Assembly: GCA_964441945.1 (NCBI GenBank)
Contig: CAYTWB010000084.1
Coordinates: 1 to 15,508 of the forward strand
Length of the DNA: 15,508 bases
Source: JADGQM01 sp964441945
GTDB lineage: Bacteria > Desulfobacterota > Syntrophobacteria > Syntrophobacterales > Syntrophobacteraceae
Direction: 5' to 3'
Under the pieces are notes generated by a model, which was not told where the DNA came from, searched no databases, and saw nothing but the letters and a program-made list of their open reading frames with translations. The translations under genes were made by a program, and so were the position numbers. Of the stretch, positions 15,250 to 15,508 are shown piece by piece; position 1 is the stretch's first letter; each line of letters begins with the position of its first letter.

Positions 15250-15508
15250 CGCTACACCCCCTCTTGGTAAGAAAACTCGTCTGACCTCACCCCCTTTCAT
15301 TGAGCTCACATCGAACCCCATGGCTTCTTCCAACCTCCAGATTCATAGTATGCCGTTTCTCTGGAGAAGATCCCAAATCTAGCAGCCGGTGAAAGGGCCT
15401 TCATTACAACCATAACGCTCTATGTTGCCAGAAAAATCGGCTGTCAGTCACATCCCTTCCATGGATTCCCCATTCAAGGCATGCTTCTCATCTTTTTGGA
15501 GTATTCAT
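15250..15508. other. Gene-free right end
   Basis: No credible reading frame or repeat. It contains the presumptive promoter region of the minus-strand gene starting at 15210, but no clear -35/-10 pair could be picked out. Confidence 0.4.

Noticed and set aside
1..15508. CRISPR array, tRNA or rRNA
   Set aside because: No regularly spaced direct repeats and no cloverleaf or rRNA-like segments were seen by eye.

Overview
The window looks like a piece of a Gram-negative chromosome with roughly balanced base composition. The layout (RND pump with periplasmic adaptor, Cache-HAMP-PP2C phosphatase, large membrane spermidine-synthase-like protein, several small secreted cysteine-containing proteins, REP-like palindromes) fits an environmental deltaproteobacterium / Desulfobacterota-like organism. 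That placement is inference from gene style only; there is no rRNA or other marker in the window.

Region 1 (1-599) has no convincing gene. It holds several palindromic REP-like elements and a candidate promoter. Region 2 (600-9821) is a run of five co-directional genes with very short junctions: an exported isoaspartyl-methyltransferase-like protein, an 842-residue multi-pass membrane protein with a spermidine-synthase-like domain (ATGA overlap with the first gene), an exported alpha/beta-hydrolase-like protein, an RND-family inner-membrane permease and its membrane-fusion partner. No outer-membrane TolC-type gene is present. Region 3 (9839-9936) is a compact four-hairpin dispersed repeat separating the pump genes from a two-gene unit.

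Region 4 (10045-12949) is that unit: an NMT1/THI5-like periplasmic substrate-binding protein whose gene overlaps by 14 nt that of a membrane sensor with a Cache-type periplasmic domain, HAMP and a SpoIIE/RsbU-type PP2C phosphatase. No ABC permease or ATPase accompanies the binding protein, so the pair reads best as a ligand-sensing module that feeds a partner-switching (anti-sigma antagonist) pathway.

Region 5 (12950-15508) is different in texture: three small minus-strand genes for exported proteins (150, 117 and 158 residues), two of them with six cysteines in the mature part, separated by long non-coding gaps. This region carries traces of rearrangement: a 61-bp duplicate of the phosphatase 3' end lies about 1 kb downstream, and a decayed piece of the 117-residue gene lies directly after the real phosphatase 3' end. 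A possible 13-codon leader ORF precedes the last gene. The most interesting candidates are the exported/membrane methyltransferase-fold operon joined to an RND pump, and the binding-protein/PP2C sensory pair.
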